Source: Prolixibacteraceae bacterium UBA1413
GTDB taxonomy: Bacteria; Bacteroidota; Bacteroidia; Bacteroidales; Prolixibacteraceae
Length of the DNA stretch: 64,000 bases
NCBI GenBank assembly: GCA_002304925.1
Contig: DBPT01000006.1
Span: 1 to 64,000, forward strand
Direction: 5' to 3'
Made by a program: the position numbers and the translations under genes
Part shown: piece after piece, positions 26,368 to 34,619 of the stretch
Numbering within the stretch: the stretch's first letter is position 1
Layout of the letters: each line of letters opens with the position of its first letter
The notes under the pieces: model-generated
Seen by the model: only the letters and a program-made list of their open reading frames with translations
What the model was told of the DNA's origin: nothing
Databases searched by the model: none

Positions 26368-27332
26368 TACGTAGTTTACAAATTACCGCGCTGGCACTCA
26401 TCATTACCTCTTTTTCACACCTCCATGGTACTGAAATACCCTATCTGACGGGACGAGTGAACGATTATGCCCGGATTCTCTCCTCGGAAACGATAAGCCA
26501 GCTCACTGAGAAACTTAAACTGCATGAAGAGAGTACCACCAACCAGGTGGTCATCCTCATCACGTTGACCCTGGAAGGTGAAAGCATCGATGAATACGCA
26601 TACCGGGTTTTCAATGATTGGAAGCTGGGCCAGAAAGGGAGCGACAATGGTGTGCTGATCGTCGTAGTGCCCGTCGACAGGAAAATGCGGATCGAGGTGG
26701 GATATGGTCTTGAATCTGCCCTCCCCGACATAACCGCCGCACAGATCATCCAGAATGTTATGACCCCCAGGTTCAGGGAAGGGGACTACAACCTGGGCAT
26801 CCTGGATGGAGCAGATGCCGTGATGAACATTCTGGAAGGAGTCCCTCCGGAAGAAATTTACGGCCTGCAGCCGAAGGAAATCTCCCAGGCCAAACAATGC
26901 CTTTTCGCTCTGGAAGATCCGGGATTGACAATCATGGAACGAATCCTCATAGGTGCCTTTGTTTTCGGGATCATCGGAGTGTTCACGGTGCTGGGTATTT
27001 TAACCCCGGGATTCGGATGGTTCCTTTACTTTTTCCTGATCCCTTTCTGGGCCATGTTTCCCATCGTTGTGTTTGGCATCAAAGGAGCTTTCATATGCTT
27101 TGCCGTGTATATGATCGGATTTCCTGTAACGAAACTGATCCTTCGAAGAACCGAATGGTACAAAAACGCGCAGAATAACTTCGATATAAAGGGGTCAGCC
27201 AACATCGGCGGATTTTCCTTTCAGTCAGGCAATTCAGAATCATCGTGGAGCTCCGGGAGCCGGTCTTCAGGAAGCAGCTTTTCGGGAGGGGGCGGACGGT
27301 CAGGCGGAGGAGGAGCATCCGGCGGATGGTGA
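26364..27332 (+). CDS. YgcG-type TPM-domain protein with Gly-rich tail
   Basis: A 322-aa exported protein: signal peptide (about residues 1-22), TPM domain (about 28-160) with LTGRVNDYARILSSETISQL, NDWKLGQKGSDNGVLIVV and MRIEVGYGLE, then two or three hydrophobic segments (about 190-255), and a Gly/Ser tail ending FSGGGGRSGGGGASGGW. The order matches YgcG-family proteins, which are membrane-anchored with the TPM domain outside the cytoplasm. The gene overlaps the previous one by 4 bp. The role is not established; a function in envelope maintenance is inferred from topology only. Confidence 0.9.
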   Translation: MIRSLQITALALIITSFSHLHGTEIPYLTGRVNDYARILSSETISQLTEKLKLHEESTTNQVVILITLTLEGESIDEYAYRVFNDWKLGQKGSDNGVLIVVVPVDRKMRIEVGYGLESALPDITAAQIIQNVMTPRFREGDYNLGILDGADAVMNILEGVPPEEIYGLQPKEISQAKQCLFALEDPGLTIMERILIGAFVFGIIGVFTVLGILTPGFGWFLYFFLIPFWAMFPIVVFGIKGAFICFAVYMIGFPVTKLILRRTEWYKNAQNNFDIKGSANIGGFSFQSGNSESSWSSGSRSSGSSFSGGGGRSGGGGASGGW

Positions 27333-27538
27333 TTCTTTTATACAATTTTGACCCGTTTTGGTAAGGTTTTTGTAGTATTTTCAGAACAAAATAGCGTCGT
27401 TCTTCCACGAAGAGCAGTAAAAAAAATTGTAATCCGTTTTTTTTATCGTTCCGGTGATTGTTTGTAAAGATTATTTTTATCTTTATTGCCTCAAAAAAGG
27501 GGTTTTGCAGTTATAATCAAATCAAAAGAAATATTGTT

Positions 27539-28231
27539 ATGGAACTCAAAAAATCAGAAAAAGCCGACCTGGAGAACAAAAAGGATGTTTTCCTTCTTAT
27601 CGGGCTTGTGCTTTCGTTAGGCATCTCCCTTCTGGCCTTTGAGTGGACTTCGAGGCCTACCCAGGTATCCACACTGGGGACGTTGGATGCAGTGGAAGTA
27701 GAAGAAGAGGTCATCCCGATTACCCGGCAGGAACAGATCACAACTCCTCCCCCGGCTCCGCCTCCCACCGTCGTCGAAGTCCTGAACATCGTGGATAACG
27801 CCACTCAGGTGAATGATGACCTCAGCATTTTTGACTCCGAAGCCGACCATGAAACATTTGTGGATGTAGCACCTATTGTGGCCGCCAAAGAAGAAAAAGA
27901 AGAGGAAGAAGAAGCACAGGTCTTCTTTATTGTGGAAGAGATGCCCGAATTTCCAGGAGGTGAAGCCGCCCTTCGCGCCTATATCGCGAAATCGATCAAC
28001 TACCCTGTGATCGCGCAGGAAAACGGCATCCAGGGAAAAGTCTACGTTACCTTTGTCGTTGACAGGGACGGCGGAATTTCTGATGCCAAAGTCGCCAGGG
28101 GTGTCGACCCGTCTCTCGATAAGGAAGCTCTCCGCGTCGTAAACTCACTCCCCAAATGGAAACCCGGGAAACAACGCGGAAAACCCGTCAGGGTCTCTTA
28201 TACGGTCCCCATCAGCTTTGTGCTCCAGTAA
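27539..28231 (+). CDS. TonB-family energy transducer
   Basis: Periplasm-spanning protein that passes proton-motive energy from ExbBD to outer-membrane TonB-dependent transporters such as the SusC protein of this window. The start at ATG 27539 (MELKKSEKADLENKKDVF) is chosen over the upstream in-frame ATG 27458 because it matches the usual Bacteroidota TonB N-terminus. One membrane anchor (about residues 18-36) is followed by a Pro-rich spacer (PPPAPPPTVVEV) and an acidic stretch (KEEKEEEEEAQ). The C-terminal TonB domain begins EEMPEFPGGEAALRAYIA and ends YTVPISFVLQ. No exbB/exbD genes are adjacent. A strong terminator follows 36 bp after the stop. Confidence 0.94.
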   Translation: MELKKSEKADLENKKDVFLLIGLVLSLGISLLAFEWTSRPTQVSTLGTLDAVEVEEEVIPITRQEQITTPPPAPPPTVVEVLNIVDNATQVNDDLSIFDSEADHETFVDVAPIVAAKEEKEEEEEAQVFFIVEEMPEFPGGEAALRAYIAKSINYPVIAQENGIQGKVYVTFVVDRDGGISDAKVARGVDPSLDKEALRVVNSLPKWKPGKQRGKPVRVSYTVPISFVLQ

Positions 28232-28267
28232 ATCCTATTGCGACTAATCGCATGACGATATTTATAC

Positions 28268-28301
28268 GCTCCTGTTCCGACACCGGAACAGGAGCTTTTT
28301 T
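28268..28301 (+). terminator. Strong rho-independent terminator after tonB
   Basis: Perfect 12-bp stem (GCTCCTGTTCCG 28268-28279, CGGAACAGGAGC 28284-28295) with an ACAC loop and a T6 tract. It ends only 18 bp before the hflX start codon, so hflX must depend on read-through, or on a promoter lying within or before the hairpin. Confidence 0.92.
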
Positions 28302-28318
28302 ATAATGCCGCGGAATAT

Positions 28319-29527
28319 ATGATAGAAACTTCACCCCTTACTGAAAAAGCCGTACTCGTAGGGCTGATCAGTGACCTGCAGAACGAAAAACAGGCTGCCG
28401 AATACCTCGAAGAACTGGCATTCCTTACCGATACCGCCGGAGCTGTCGTCCTCAAACAGTTTGTCCAGCGAATCCCCCAACCCCATCCCGTGACTTTTGT
28501 CGGACAAGGAAAACTGAAGGAAATAGCCGATTATATCAAAGTTACCGAAGCAGATACCGTTATTTTTGATGACGAACTCACCCCCACGCAACTCCGGAAT
28601 ATCGAAAGGGAACTCGGGTGCAAAGTCCTGGACCGCACCAACCTGATCCTGGATATTTTTGCCCGGCGTGCCCAGACTGCCCATGCCAAAACGCAGGTGG
28701 AACTGGCGCAGTACCAATACCTGCTGCCCCGGCTTACCCGCATGTGGACCCACCTCGAACGGCAACGCGGGGGTATCGGTCTGAGAGGACCCGGTGAAAC
28801 TCAGATCGAAACCGACCGACGTATCATCCTCGAAAAAATCGACCGCCTGAAAGAACAACTTAAAAAAATCGACAGGCAAAAAACTATCCAGCGCAAAAAC
28901 AGGGGAAAAACAGTCCGCGTAACCCTGGTGGGATATACCAATGTCGGCAAATCCACCATTATGAATATGCTCAGCAAATCAGAAGTGTTCGCTGAAAACA
29001 AACTCTTCGCCACCCTAGATACCACCGTGCGCAAGGTGGTCATCGAAAACCTCCCCTTTTTGCTGGCCGATACCGTCGGTTTTATCAGGAAACTCCCTCA
29101 CGACCTTGTAGAATCCTTTAAATCAACACTCGACGAGGTCAGGGAATCTGACATTCTGGTCCACGTGGTTGACATCTCCCATCCCGGATTCGAAGAACAA
29201 ATCGATGTGGTCAACAATACCCTCAGCGAAATCGGCGCAGCCGACAAAAAGCTTATCTACCTGTTCAACAAAATTGACGCCTTCACGTTCGTGGAAAAAG
29301 AAGAGGATGACCTTACCCCCTCCGCACATGAAAATTTAAGCCTCGCAGACTGGAGAAAATTGTGGATGGGAAAAACCAACACCCCCTCCCTCTTTATTTC
29401 AGCCAAATACAAAACTCATATCGAAGAATTCAAATCAACCCTTTATGAAGAAGTCAGGAAAATCCACGTCAGGCGCTTCCCCTACAACGACTTTTTGTTT
29501 GAACTCCCCAAGGAGTTTGAGGAATGA
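28319..29527 (+). CDS. hflX: Ribosome-associated GTPase HflX
   Basis: GTPase that binds and splits ribosomes under stress and contributes to 50S handling. The 402 aa contain the HflX N-terminal domain with the family signature RQRGGIGLRGPGETQIETDR (about residues 142-161), an ATP-binding-like coiled region (about 165-195), and the GTPase motifs G1 VGYTNVGKST, G3 DTVGFI and G4 NKID. The last residues (FPYNDFLFELPKEFEE) match family ends. It sits directly after a terminator and is convergent with asd, the two stops being separated by a short tandem-repeat region. Confidence 0.96.
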   Translation: MIETSPLTEKAVLVGLISDLQNEKQAAEYLEELAFLTDTAGAVVLKQFVQRIPQPHPVTFVGQGKLKEIADYIKVTEADTVIFDDELTPTQLRNIERELGCKVLDRTNLILDIFARRAQTAHAKTQVELAQYQYLLPRLTRMWTHLERQRGGIGLRGPGETQIETDRRIILEKIDRLKEQLKKIDRQKTIQRKNRGKTVRVTLVGYTNVGKSTIMNMLSKSEVFAENKLFATLDTTVRKVVIENLPFLLADTVGFIRKLPHDLVESFKSTLDEVRESDILVHVVDISHPGFEEQIDVVNNTLSEIGAADKKLIYLFNKIDAFTFVEKEEDDLTPSAHENLSLADWRKLWMGKTNTPSLFISAKYKTHIEEFKSTLYEEVRKIHVRRFPYNDFLFELPKEFEE

Positions 29528-29535
29528 CAAACTTC

Positions 29536-29567
29536 CTGACATTCTGATTTTCTGATATTCTGACATT
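29536..29567. repeat. Octamer tandem repeat between hflX and asd
   Basis: Four head-to-tail 8-bp units (CTGACATT, CTGATTTT, CTGATATT, CTGACATT) begin 9 bp after the hflX stop. A further CTGACATT lies at 29592-29599 inside the 3' end of asd. Short period and near-identity suggest slippage-generated DNA. Confidence 0.8.
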
Positions 29568-29576
29568 CTCATCCTC

Positions 29577-30605
29577 CTATCCCCGCACCTTCTGACATTC
29601 CAAATCTTTTTCGCTGATCAGGTATTCGGCAATCTGAACGGCATTAAGGGCAGCCCCTTTCCTGATCTGGTCACCCACACACCAGAACGTAATGCCGTTG
29701 GGATTGCTTATATCCTTACGGAGCCGACCGATAAAGACATCATCTTTTCCCGATGCGAACAACGGCATCGGATATTTTTTTTCTGCCGGCTTATCAACCA
29801 ACGTCAGGCCCGGGGTTCGCTCAAAAGCTGCCCTAACTTCTTCCACGCTCAGGGGACTTTCCGTTTCTGCCCAGATGGCTTCGGAATGAGCCCGGGGCAC
29901 CGGGATGCGCACACAGGTGGCACTCACTACCGCATCGGTATGCATGATCTTCTTGGTCTCCCAGTTCATCTTCATCTCTTCCTTGGTATAGTCATTGTCA
30001 AGGAATACGTCGATGTGGGGAATGATATTCATGGCCAGTTGGTAGGGAAATTTCTCTATGGTAGGCTCATCCCCGGCGGCAATCTCCCGGATCTGTTGTT
30101 CCAGTTCCGCAATGCCCCTGGCACCCGCCCCACTGGCTGCCTGATAAGTTGCCACATGAACCCTGGTGATGGGCGATAAATCATGAACCGGCTTCAGGGC
30201 AACCACCATTTGGATGGTGGAACAGTTAGGATTGGCAATGATATTGCGGGGACGGATTTTCGCATCAGCGGCATTCACCTCGGGAACGACAAGAGGAACA
30301 TCATCGTCATAACGAAACGCACTCGAATTGTCTATCATAACCGCACCATACCGTGTAATGGTCCCGGCAAACTCCCGCGATATCGAAGCACCGGCCGATG
30401 TCAGCGCAATATCAATATCCATGAAATCATCATTGTGCTTTAACTCCTTTACCACCAGCATCTTTCCCCCGAATTCGTATTCCTTGCCCGCACTCCGCGA
30501 AGAACCAAACAATACCAATTCATCAAGCGGGAAATTCCGCTCCTCAAGTACCCGGAGTAATTCCTGACCCACGGCACCACTCGCGCCCACAATAGCAACT
30601 CTCAT
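29577..30605 (-). CDS. asd: Aspartate-semialdehyde dehydrogenase
   Basis: Reduces beta-aspartyl phosphate to aspartate semialdehyde with NADPH, the branch point for lysine/diaminopimelate, threonine and methionine synthesis; in this organism it also feeds the meso-DAP used by MurE. The 342 aa show the nucleotide-binding start VAIVGASGAVGQELLRVLEE, the catalytic Cys in NPNCSTIQMV (about residue 131), the substrate region YQAASGAGARGIAELEQQ and the His of RVPVPRAHSEA. The gene stands alone, convergent with hflX. Confidence 0.96.
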   Translation of the reverse strand: MRVAIVGASGAVGQELLRVLEERNFPLDELVLFGSSRSAGKEYEFGGKMLVVKELKHNDDFMDIDIALTSAGASISREFAGTITRYGAVMIDNSSAFRYDDDVPLVVPEVNAADAKIRPRNIIANPNCSTIQMVVALKPVHDLSPITRVHVATYQAASGAGARGIAELEQQIREIAAGDEPTIEKFPYQLAMNIIPHIDVFLDNDYTKEEMKMNWETKKIMHTDAVVSATCVRIPVPRAHSEAIWAETESPLSVEEVRAAFERTPGLTLVDKPAEKKYPMPLFASGKDDVFIGRLRKDISNPNGITFWCVGDQIRKGAALNAVQIAEYLISEKDLECQKVRG

Positions 30606-30686
30606 CTTTTATCCGTTATTAAGTGATTATTAACCGGTAACTCAATAAATGATATGTAAATTGTAGCGTTTACAAACCACTTTGAA

Positions 30687-30694
30687 CAAAATTA
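30687..30694 (-). promoter_or_regulatory. Candidate -7 box for asd
   Basis: The minus strand reads TAATTTTG, a perfect TAnnTTTG box, 82 bp before the asd start codon. A TTG (minus strand of 30718-30720) lies 23 bp upstream, at the edge of acceptable spacing. Confidence 0.35.
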
Positions 30695-30713
30695 CATTTT
30701 ATTCAATTTTCCC

Positions 30714-32468
30714 ATGGCAATGGATGGCTTACAACCCTATTTCTTAACATTTATGGGAATGGCATGGTCCATGCTGCTTCCTGCTGCCCCCAGGCTCCTG
30801 ACCGGCGCAGGTGTCTTTCCGGTCATGAACGATACAACGACCGCCGTGATCAATGAAATAATGGCAGACCCCACACCAGTGGTCGGTTTACCCGATGCGG
30901 AATGGATTGAACTATACAACGCCCATACCCTTTCCGTTTCTCTCAAAGGATGGAAACTGGCAGTGGGAACCACCCTCAGGACACTTCCCGACTCCACCCT
31001 GAATCCTGGAACTTATGCCGTGGTTTGCGCCTCTAAATCAGCTGCCGGACTTCAGCCCTTTGGGAAAACGGTGGTATTAAGCAGCCTGCCAGCCCTCCGG
31101 AACAGCGGTAACCGAATCAGCCTCACCGATGGATCAGGGAAAACAGTCGACGTTGTAGATTATTCCGACACCTGGTACCGCGATGCCCGAAAAAAACAGG
31201 GAGGATGGAGCCTCGAACGCATCGACCCGGCACGAAGCTGCGGCCAGCAGTCCAATTGGTGTGCCAGCACCAATCCCCGGGGAGGTACTCCCGGAAACCG
31301 GAATTCCGTCTATTCGGAAAACCGGGATACCGTAAAACCTGAAATCATCAGCGTAACAACCCTGTCAAAAACAGAAGCATCCCTCCTCTTTTCAGAACCC
31401 ATGGATACCCTTCTCCTCAACGTGACGGACAATTACCGGCTGAACGGCGACGACAAAACCTCTGTAAAAATCCTGCATTCGAAAGCTACTTCGGTGCATC
31501 TGTCATGGGACATCCCCCTGACGGAGAACAAACCTTACCAGCTTCATCTCCTCCGCCTTACCGATGAATGCGGAAACCCCCTTCAGCAGCAAACGGTCGA
31601 AATTGAATGGATCACCCTGTTCCCCGGCGATGTGGTCATCAATGAGCTCCTTTTTAATCCCTGGCCTGGAGGGGCCGATTTCGTTGAAATATACAACAAC
31701 TCCGCAAAACACATCAACCCCGAAAAACTGATGCTTGCATCCCGGAATCCTGATCAGCAGCTGACAAAAATCGTGTCCCTGAAACAGGCGAAACAAACCC
31801 TGAAGCCCAGGACCTTCCTGGCAGTCACCACTGACACTGCCGGGATTTCCGCCTTCTACGACATCCCATGCAAAAACTGCCTTGAAAAAGTGCCGTCCCT
31901 GCCGGCCATGAACAATGACCAGGGAACCGTCGTGCTGCTCTCCGATTCGCTCACCATCCTGGACGAGGTCAGATACGACGAAAAAATGCATCATCCCCTC
32001 CTTTACGACACCGAAGGCGTATCGCTCGAAAGGGTAAATCCGGCACTCCCTTCCAATGATAGGCAAAACTGGCACTCCGCATCCTCCATGTCAGGATTTG
32101 CCACGCCGGGTTACCGGAATTCACAACTTGACACCCCGCTACCCCGAAAGGAAAATGTCACCTTTGAACAAACTGCATTCTCCCCTGATAACGATGGCTT
32201 CAATGACGAGCTGATCATCCGCTGTTCCATGGAAGAACCGGGTTGGGTAGCCAATTGTCATGTATTTGACATCAACGGAACCTTAGTTTGTCAACTGCTG
32301 AATAATGCGCTGATGGCTGCCGAAGAAACTTTTCTCTGGAACGGGGAAGATCCGACCGGGAGACTCCTCCCTCCAGGTCCGTATGTCGTAGTCCTTGAAC
32401 TCTTCAATATCAATGGCAAAACCAGTCATTACAGGAAAGGAATCGTCCTTACCTGCCGGCAAAAATAA
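30714..32468 (+). CDS. Secreted lamin-tail-domain protein with FlgD-like C-terminal domain
   Basis: A 584-aa exported protein. After an N-terminal hydrophobic region it contains two LTD (lamin-tail) domains: the first with VINEIMADPTPVVGLPDAEW (about residues 44-63), the second with VVINELLFNPWPGGADFVEI (about 306-325). Each ends with a W-x(3)-S/ATPGxRN motif (STNPRGGTPGNRNS and SMSGFATPGYRNS). An Ig-like segment lies between them, and the C-terminal part resembles FlgD-Ig/gliding-motility C-terminal modules (FSPDNDGFNDELII, then LPPGPYVVVLELFN). Such proteins are typical Bacteroidota surface or secreted proteins; partners are unknown. No LTD nuclease domain is present. Confidence 0.85.
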   Translation: MAMDGLQPYFLTFMGMAWSMLLPAAPRLLTGAGVFPVMNDTTTAVINEIMADPTPVVGLPDAEWIELYNAHTLSVSLKGWKLAVGTTLRTLPDSTLNPGTYAVVCASKSAAGLQPFGKTVVLSSLPALRNSGNRISLTDGSGKTVDVVDYSDTWYRDARKKQGGWSLERIDPARSCGQQSNWCASTNPRGGTPGNRNSVYSENRDTVKPEIISVTTLSKTEASLLFSEPMDTLLLNVTDNYRLNGDDKTSVKILHSKATSVHLSWDIPLTENKPYQLHLLRLTDECGNPLQQQTVEIEWITLFPGDVVINELLFNPWPGGADFVEIYNNSAKHINPEKLMLASRNPDQQLTKIVSLKQAKQTLKPRTFLAVTTDTAGISAFYDIPCKNCLEKVPSLPAMNNDQGTVVLLSDSLTILDEVRYDEKMHHPLLYDTEGVSLERVNPALPSNDRQNWHSASSMSGFATPGYRNSQLDTPLPRKENVTFEQTAFSPDNDGFNDELIIRCSMEEPGWVANCHVFDINGTLVCQLLNNALMAAEETFLWNGEDPTGRLLPPGPYVVVLELFNINGKTSHYRKGIVLTCRQK

Positions 32469-32500
32469 AAAGGCCGCCCGGTGGGACAGCCTCTTTGTTC
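32466..32500. terminator. Bidirectional terminator candidate
   Basis: Between the convergent LTD-protein and peroxiredoxin genes, AAAAAGGC and GCCTCTTT arms with an inner CCC/GGG pairing form an imperfect hairpin flanked by A-rich and T-rich sequence. Confidence 0.4.
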
Positions 32501-32515
32501 TTTTCCTTATTGCTC

Positions 32516-33223
32516 CTATTTTTTCAGGATCTTTTCCATCACCTTTTCCTTCGGAAGTTTTTTCAGGCAGAAGAACCAGTCCTTACACTCAACACCTTCC
32601 ATTTTCCCTTCCATACGGTCCTTTGCGGTACCGCAACTTCCGGCGGTGGGAACAATCACATCGTCACCCGGACGCCAGTCGGCAGGCAAAGCAATGCCAA
32701 ATTCATCGGCAGTCTGAAGACCCATCAGAACACGCTTCAGCTCGTCAAAATTACGGCCAAGACTCAGAGGGTAATAAACAATGGTGCGGATGATTCCCTT
32801 CGGATCAATGAAAAATACGGCACGCACAGCTTTCGTATTGCTTTCACCCGGCATGATCATCCCATATTTTGTGGCAACCTGCATAGTAATGTCCTCAATC
32901 AACGGGAAATTAACCTCAACGTCCTTCATCCCCCTGAATTCAATCTTTTCCTTGATGGTGCGCAACCAGGCAATGTGACTGTACAAACCATCAACGGAAA
33001 GACCTACCAACTGGCAGTTCAGAGCCTTGAACTCATTTTCCATGTGGGCAAACGTCATGAATTCCGAAGTGCAAACCGGTGTAAAATCAGCAGGATGACT
33101 GAATAAAATCACCCACTTACCTTTGTAATCGCCTGGGAAATTAATTTCACCCTGGGTGGTGACAGCTTTAAATTCAGGAGCTTTGTCGCCAATGCGCGGC
33201 ATGGCTGTTACTTGATTTTCCAT
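32516..33223 (-). CDS. Peroxiredoxin, Prx6-like with C-terminal cysteines
   Basis: Thiol peroxidase that reduces hydrogen peroxide, organic peroxides or peroxynitrite. The 235 aa carry the peroxidatic motif SHPADFTPVCTSEF with Cys51, a Prx6-type core (LVGLSVDGLYSHIAWLRTI) and the C-terminal arm of the long 1-Cys class. The tail adds cysteines in GSCGTAKDR and ECKDWFFC, as in the archaeal-type enzymes where such residues help resolve the disulfide. A Fur/PerR-type regulator gene lies upstream on the same strand and superoxide dismutase genes lie beyond, forming an oxidative-stress group. An AT-rich motif shared with the regulator promoter precedes the start codon. Confidence 0.94.
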   Translation of the reverse strand: MENQVTAMPRIGDKAPEFKAVTTQGEINFPGDYKGKWVILFSHPADFTPVCTSEFMTFAHMENEFKALNCQLVGLSVDGLYSHIAWLRTIKEKIEFRGMKDVEVNFPLIEDITMQVATKYGMIMPGESNTKAVRAVFFIDPKGIIRTIVYYPLSLGRNFDELKRVLMGLQTADEFGIALPADWRPGDDVIVPTAGSCGTAKDRMEGKMEGVECKDWFFCLKKLPKEKVMEKILKK

Positions 33224-33243
33224 ATTAAACTTATTTTAAAATT

Positions 33244-33252
33244 AATAATTAT
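33244..33252. promoter_or_regulatory. AATAATTAT motif before the peroxiredoxin gene
   Basis: AATAATTAT lies 20 bp before the peroxiredoxin start. The same 9-mer, extended to the 10-bp palindrome AATAATTATT, lies 14 bp before the Fur/PerR-type gene (33795-33804). It resembles the AT-rich half-sites of PerR boxes, so a common operator is possible. Confidence 0.3.
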
Positions 33253-33340
33253 GATAAACAAAATTTGACTGCAAACAAAACAGAAAACTGACAAAACAGC
33301 ATCCGTCCATCACTAAAGAGCGGGGAAAGGATCGCCTTCG

Positions 33341-33781
33341 TCACAGAACTCCTGGAATTAATTCCTGATGATCATCGAAATAACCCAGCAACTGTACCCG
33401 CACGTCTTTCAAGTCAAAGCCGGGAATCTCCTTCTCCCTGAAATAATCCTCGATCAACTGGCTGAGTTCTTCATCATAATAATCCTCTATCCTCCTGGAA
33501 TTCATACTGTAAAGATGATGATGCCTCGCCGTGGTGGGATCATAACGCATGGTATCCCCGTCGGTCTTGACTTTCATGATCAACCCCTTTTCCACAAAAG
33601 TCTCAAGGGTATTATAAACCGTGCCTACCGCAAGGTTGGGATATTGCTTCCTGACATTCTCAATGATGTTTTCGGCAGTCGGATGATTCTTCATACTGAC
33701 AATGGCTTCAAAAACAGCCAAACGCTGGGGAGTGATCTTTAATCCGTGTTTCGGAAGATATTCCCTGATATCTGTTTCCAT
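33341..33781 (-). CDS. Fur-family regulator, PerR-like
   Basis: Metal-dependent repressor; the neighbourhood (peroxiredoxin, two superoxide dismutases) suggests a peroxide sensor. The 146 aa contain the winged-helix domain (about residues 1-80, with HPTAENIIENVRKQYPNLAVGTVYNTLETFVEKG) and the dimerisation domain with the metal-site region TARHHHLYSM. The two CxxC zinc motifs of typical Fur/PerR proteins are absent: the protein contains no cysteine. It therefore lacks the structural zinc site, as is seen in a subset of Fur-family proteins. Start at ATG 33781. Confidence 0.9.
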   Translation of the reverse strand: METDIREYLPKHGLKITPQRLAVFEAIVSMKNHPTAENIIENVRKQYPNLAVGTVYNTLETFVEKGLIMKVKTDGDTMRYDPTTARHHHLYSMNSRRIEDYYDEELSQLIEDYFREKEIPGFDLKDVRVQLLGYFDDHQELIPGVL

Positions 33782-33794
33782 GATTTAAAACAAG

Positions 33795-33804
33795 AATAAT
33801 TATT
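33795..33804. promoter_or_regulatory. Palindrome before the Fur/PerR-type gene
   Basis: AATAATTATT is a perfect 10-bp palindrome in the divergent region between the regulator and the first superoxide dismutase gene. A second dyad (GAATT 33845-33849, AATTC 33856-33860) lies 40 bp further on. Autoregulation and control of the dismutase are plausible but unproven. Confidence 0.3.
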
Positions 33805-33972
33805 ACATAGAATTGATGCGAAGATAATAAAAAATCCTGGATCGGAATTGTTAATAATTCTAAAAAATTCCCTGATTCAGATCCTCCGCAACAAATAACC
33901 GGAAAACATGAACATTTGATCCGGACCATTGTTTAAGGATAAAAAGTTATTTAATTACTAAATTGATTGATT

Positions 33973-34572
33973 ATGTCATTTGAATTACCGAAATTAGGAT
34001 ATGCCTACACAGCGTTGGAACCTCTGATTGATGCCCGCACGATGGAAATTCACCATACCAAGCATCACGGGGGCTATACCGCGAACCTGAATGCAGCGCT
34101 GCAGGGGAGCGGGCATGAAGGGAAAACAATAGAAGAGATAATGAAGATTGCCGGAACGCTTCCGGCAGCAGTTAGGAACAACGGAGGTGGTTATTACAAC
34201 CACAACCTGTACTGGGAAATATTAACGCCCGGAGGTTCGAAGGAACCCCGTGGAGTACTGCTTGATGCCATCAGGGAGTCATTCGGGTCCCTTACAGCTC
34301 TGAAAGATGCTTTCGTCAAAGCGGCGATTACCCGTTTTGGTTCAGGTTGGGCATGGTTGCTTCTCGACAACAACAAACTGGTGGTTTCATCCACTCCCAA
34401 CCAGGATAACCCGTTGATGGATGTTGCTGAGGTGAAGGGGAGACCCGTTTTGGGGATCGACGTGTGGGAACATGCGTATTACCTGAACTACCAGAACCGC
34501 CGTCCTGATTATGTGGAAGCCTTTTGGAACCTGATCAACTGGGATGAAGTCACCAGAAGGTTTAAAGGTTAG
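33973..34572 (+). CDS. sodA: Superoxide dismutase, Mn-type
   Basis: Converts superoxide to oxygen and hydrogen peroxide. The start is taken as ATG 33973 (MSFELPKLGYAY), giving 199 aa; a TTG at 33967 is in frame but unnecessary. Metal ligands are visible: His27 (EIHHTKHH), the His of YYNHNLYW, and the Asp and His of DVWEHAYYLNYQNR. The second-sphere glutamine that separates Mn from Fe enzymes comes from the C-terminal position (TPNQDNPL), with Gly-rich GGGYYNH at the other position, the pattern of Mn enzymes. A strong terminator follows, so this gene and the next dismutase are separate units. Confidence 0.95.
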   Translation: MSFELPKLGYAYTALEPLIDARTMEIHHTKHHGGYTANLNAALQGSGHEGKTIEEIMKIAGTLPAAVRNNGGGYYNHNLYWEILTPGGSKEPRGVLLDAIRESFGSLTALKDAFVKAAITRFGSGWAWLLLDNNKLVVSSTPNQDNPLMDVAEVKGRPVLGIDVWEHAYYLNYQNRRPDYVEAFWNLINWDEVTRRFKG

Positions 34573-34588
34573 TTGATTTTTGGTTTTT

Positions 34589-34619
34589 CCCCCGGAGCCT
34601 CAGCTCCGGGGTTTTTATT
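34589..34619 (+). terminator. Terminator after the first superoxide dismutase gene
   Basis: Perfect 9-bp stem CCCCGGAGC (34590-34598) and GCTCCGGGG (34603-34611), loop CTCA, followed by TTTTTATTT. Confidence 0.92.
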
